Below, in pieces: positions 12,069-13,107 of a stretch of DNA of 13,107 nucleotides (its first letter is position 1; each line of letters begins with the position of its first letter). The translations under genes and the position numbers were made by a program. Location: contig JAAZIE010000048.1 of NCBI GenBank assembly GCA_012510305.1, positions 1 through 13,107 on the forward strand. Direction: 5' to 3'. The notes below the pieces were generated by a model. The model was not told where the DNA came from. It saw only the letters and a list, made by a program, of their open reading frames with translations, and ran no database searches. Source of the stretch: Bacillota bacterium. GTDB lineage: Bacteria > Bacillota > Dethiobacteria > DTU022.

Positions 12069-13107
12069 TTAAAGGATCTGGATGGCGTCCGCGAAGCGGG
12101 TGATCTGTTCCAACCCCCCGGGGCGGACAACAAAGGTGTCTTCGATTCCCACCGCGCCCCGGCCCGGAAAAACAAACTTCGGCTCCAGGGCAAAAACCAT
12201 CCCTTCGACGAGCGCAACATCGAGCCCCCTGGCGATTACCGGCAGCTCATCCAGCTCCAGGCCCACGCCGTGGCCCACAAAGGAAACCTGCTCCTCTGCA
12301 CCCATAAAGTGATCGGCCAGCCCGCCGGCGCCGGCCATTTCAAAAGCCTTTTGGTAAAGGTCAGCCCCGTTGGCCCCGGGCCGCCCCATCTCGATGAGCG
12401 CACTTTTTATGCGCAGCGCCGTCTCCTGGGCCTTGATCAATTTTTTCCCCGGGTCTCCCAGGCAGAAGATACGGGTCTGGTCGACCATGTAGCCGCCGAG
12501 CACGGTGACGAAGTCAACCAGGAGCGGCTCGCCGGGCTTGATTTTAGCGGTCCCGGCGCCCTGGGGGTAAGAAGGGTTGAGGCCGCAGCCCCCGGTGGCC
12601 CCGTCGAAAAAGCTGGGCGCAGCCGCGTTCTCACCGGCCATGGTATGGCTGTAAAACATCTCCTGGTTGAAACCGCGCATGCGGACGGCGCCCTGGTGAC
12701 CCCGGGTCCGCACGAAGGCCTCCAGCTGTGCGGCCAGCTCTATTTCGCTCATCCCGGCGCGGCAGACTTCGCGGACATGGGCAAAAACGGCTTCACCAAG
12801 TTTCGCCGATTTTTTCATCTGCTTCAGCTCAAAAGGCGATTTCACCGCCCTGAGCCGGCGGATCGGCAGTGAAAGATCTGTAATCTTCAGCGGTTCGAGC
12901 AAATTTTTGTAACGCCGAAAAAGATTTACCGGGAGCACGTCCAACTCCATCCCCAGGGTTGCACCCGGCGCTGCGGCTTCCTTGATCAACTCCGCCAGCT
13001 CTCTCCACCCGGGAAAAGGTTCGATCTGCGGCAGGTTGCTTTCCCGGCGGGCCCGCTGCAGGTTGCGCCTGACCAAAAGCTGCGGGGTGCCCTCCAGAGG
13101 GATGAAC
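12069..13107 (-). CDS. M24 family metallopeptidase (Xaa-Pro aminopeptidase/dipeptidase type), 5' partial
   Basis: The frame is open to the right edge; upstream of a TTG at 13076 it continues with FIPLEGTPQLL, so the start lies outside the window and an N-terminal piece is missing. The C-terminal pita-bread domain shows all metal-ligand motifs of the family: LLVDFVTVLGGYMVDQTRIF (two Asp, 11 residues apart), FVGHGVGLELDELP (His), and FALEPKFVFPGRGAVGIEDTFVV (two Glu). Such enzymes remove residues in front of proline, using two Mn or Co ions, in the cytoplasm. The visible N-terminal part (RRNLQRARRESNLPQIEPF) is the creatinase-like domain. In Firmicutes such genes often lie near efp or aroQ, which cannot be checked here. 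A likely terminator follows at 11999-12035. Confidence 0.9.
   Translation of the reverse strand, partial: FIPLEGTPQLLVRRNLQRARRESNLPQIEPFPGWRELAELIKEAAAPGATLGMELDVLPVNLFRRYKNLLEPLKITDLSLPIRRLRAVKSPFELKQMKKSAKLGEAVFAHVREVCRAGMSEIELAAQLEAFVRTRGHQGAVRMRGFNQEMFYSHTMAGENAAAPSFFDGATGGCGLNPSYPQGAGTAKIKPGEPLLVDFVTVLGGYMVDQTRIFCLGDPGKKLIKAQETALRIKSALIEMGRPGANGADLYQKAFEMAGAGGLADHFMGAEEQVSFVGHGVGLELDELPVIARGLDVALVEGMVFALEPKFVFPGRGAVGIEDTFVVRPGGLEQITRFADAIQIL

Noticed and set aside
12012..12872. 286-codon + strand frame and a 147-codon minus frame at 11777-12220
   Set aside because: The first is antisense to the M24 peptidase. The second runs from repeat DNA into the peptidase gene in another frame. Neither shows a domain.
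1..13107. CRISPR array, tRNA or rRNA genes, in-frame TGA read as selenocysteine
   Set aside because: No regularly spaced repeats, no cloverleaf sequences and no gene whose homology continues past a TGA were seen.

Overview
The window is high-GC DNA that reads like an anaerobic Gram-positive bacterium of the class Clostridia (Peptococcaceae- or Moorella-like). The pointers are a LipM-type octanoyltransferase, a selenium-metabolism type LysR regulator with YedE, TusA and DUF3343 genes, a membrane-anchored 3D-domain protein, and good AGGAGG-type ribosome binding sites. The genus is inference.

Layout. Positions 1-3127 (+) form a lipoyl-cofactor group: a radical SAM protein cut by the window edge, a LipM-like octanoyltransferase and a dihydrolipoyl dehydrogenase. 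Positions 3261-6748 (+) hold serA (phosphoglycerate dehydrogenase), an alpha/beta hydrolase and a LysR regulator. Positions 9494-6751 (-) are a tight four-gene operon: yedE-like transporter, tusA-like sulfur carrier, DUF3343 protein and a ribokinase-fold (YjeF C-terminal-like) protein. It converges on the LysR gene with 2 bp between stop codons. An AT-rich intergenic region with palindromes (9495-9726) separates yedE from a divergent 3D-domain gene (9727-10173). Positions 10187-11757 are an IS110-family insertion sequence, clearly more AT-rich than its surroundings. Positions 11779-12068 are repeat-rich noncoding DNA, and 12069-13107 (-) is an M24 aminopeptidase cut by the right edge.

The most striking part is the insertion sequence. 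The noncoding stretch upstream of its transposase folds by eye into a closed RNA of about 203 nt with two internal guide loops, as expected of an IS110 bridge RNA. The first loop carries 8 nt identical to the left target flank and 8 nt complementary to the right target flank (one G-U), both abutting the same CT dinucleotide. With that CT as core, removing the element restores a palindrome whose 9-bp arms now lie 1.6 kb apart. Joining the element's ends would bring a TTGACT box and a TATAGT box to 16-bp spacing directly upstream of the RNA. Element ends, guides and promoter therefore support one another. All of this was read by eye, without folding or database searches.
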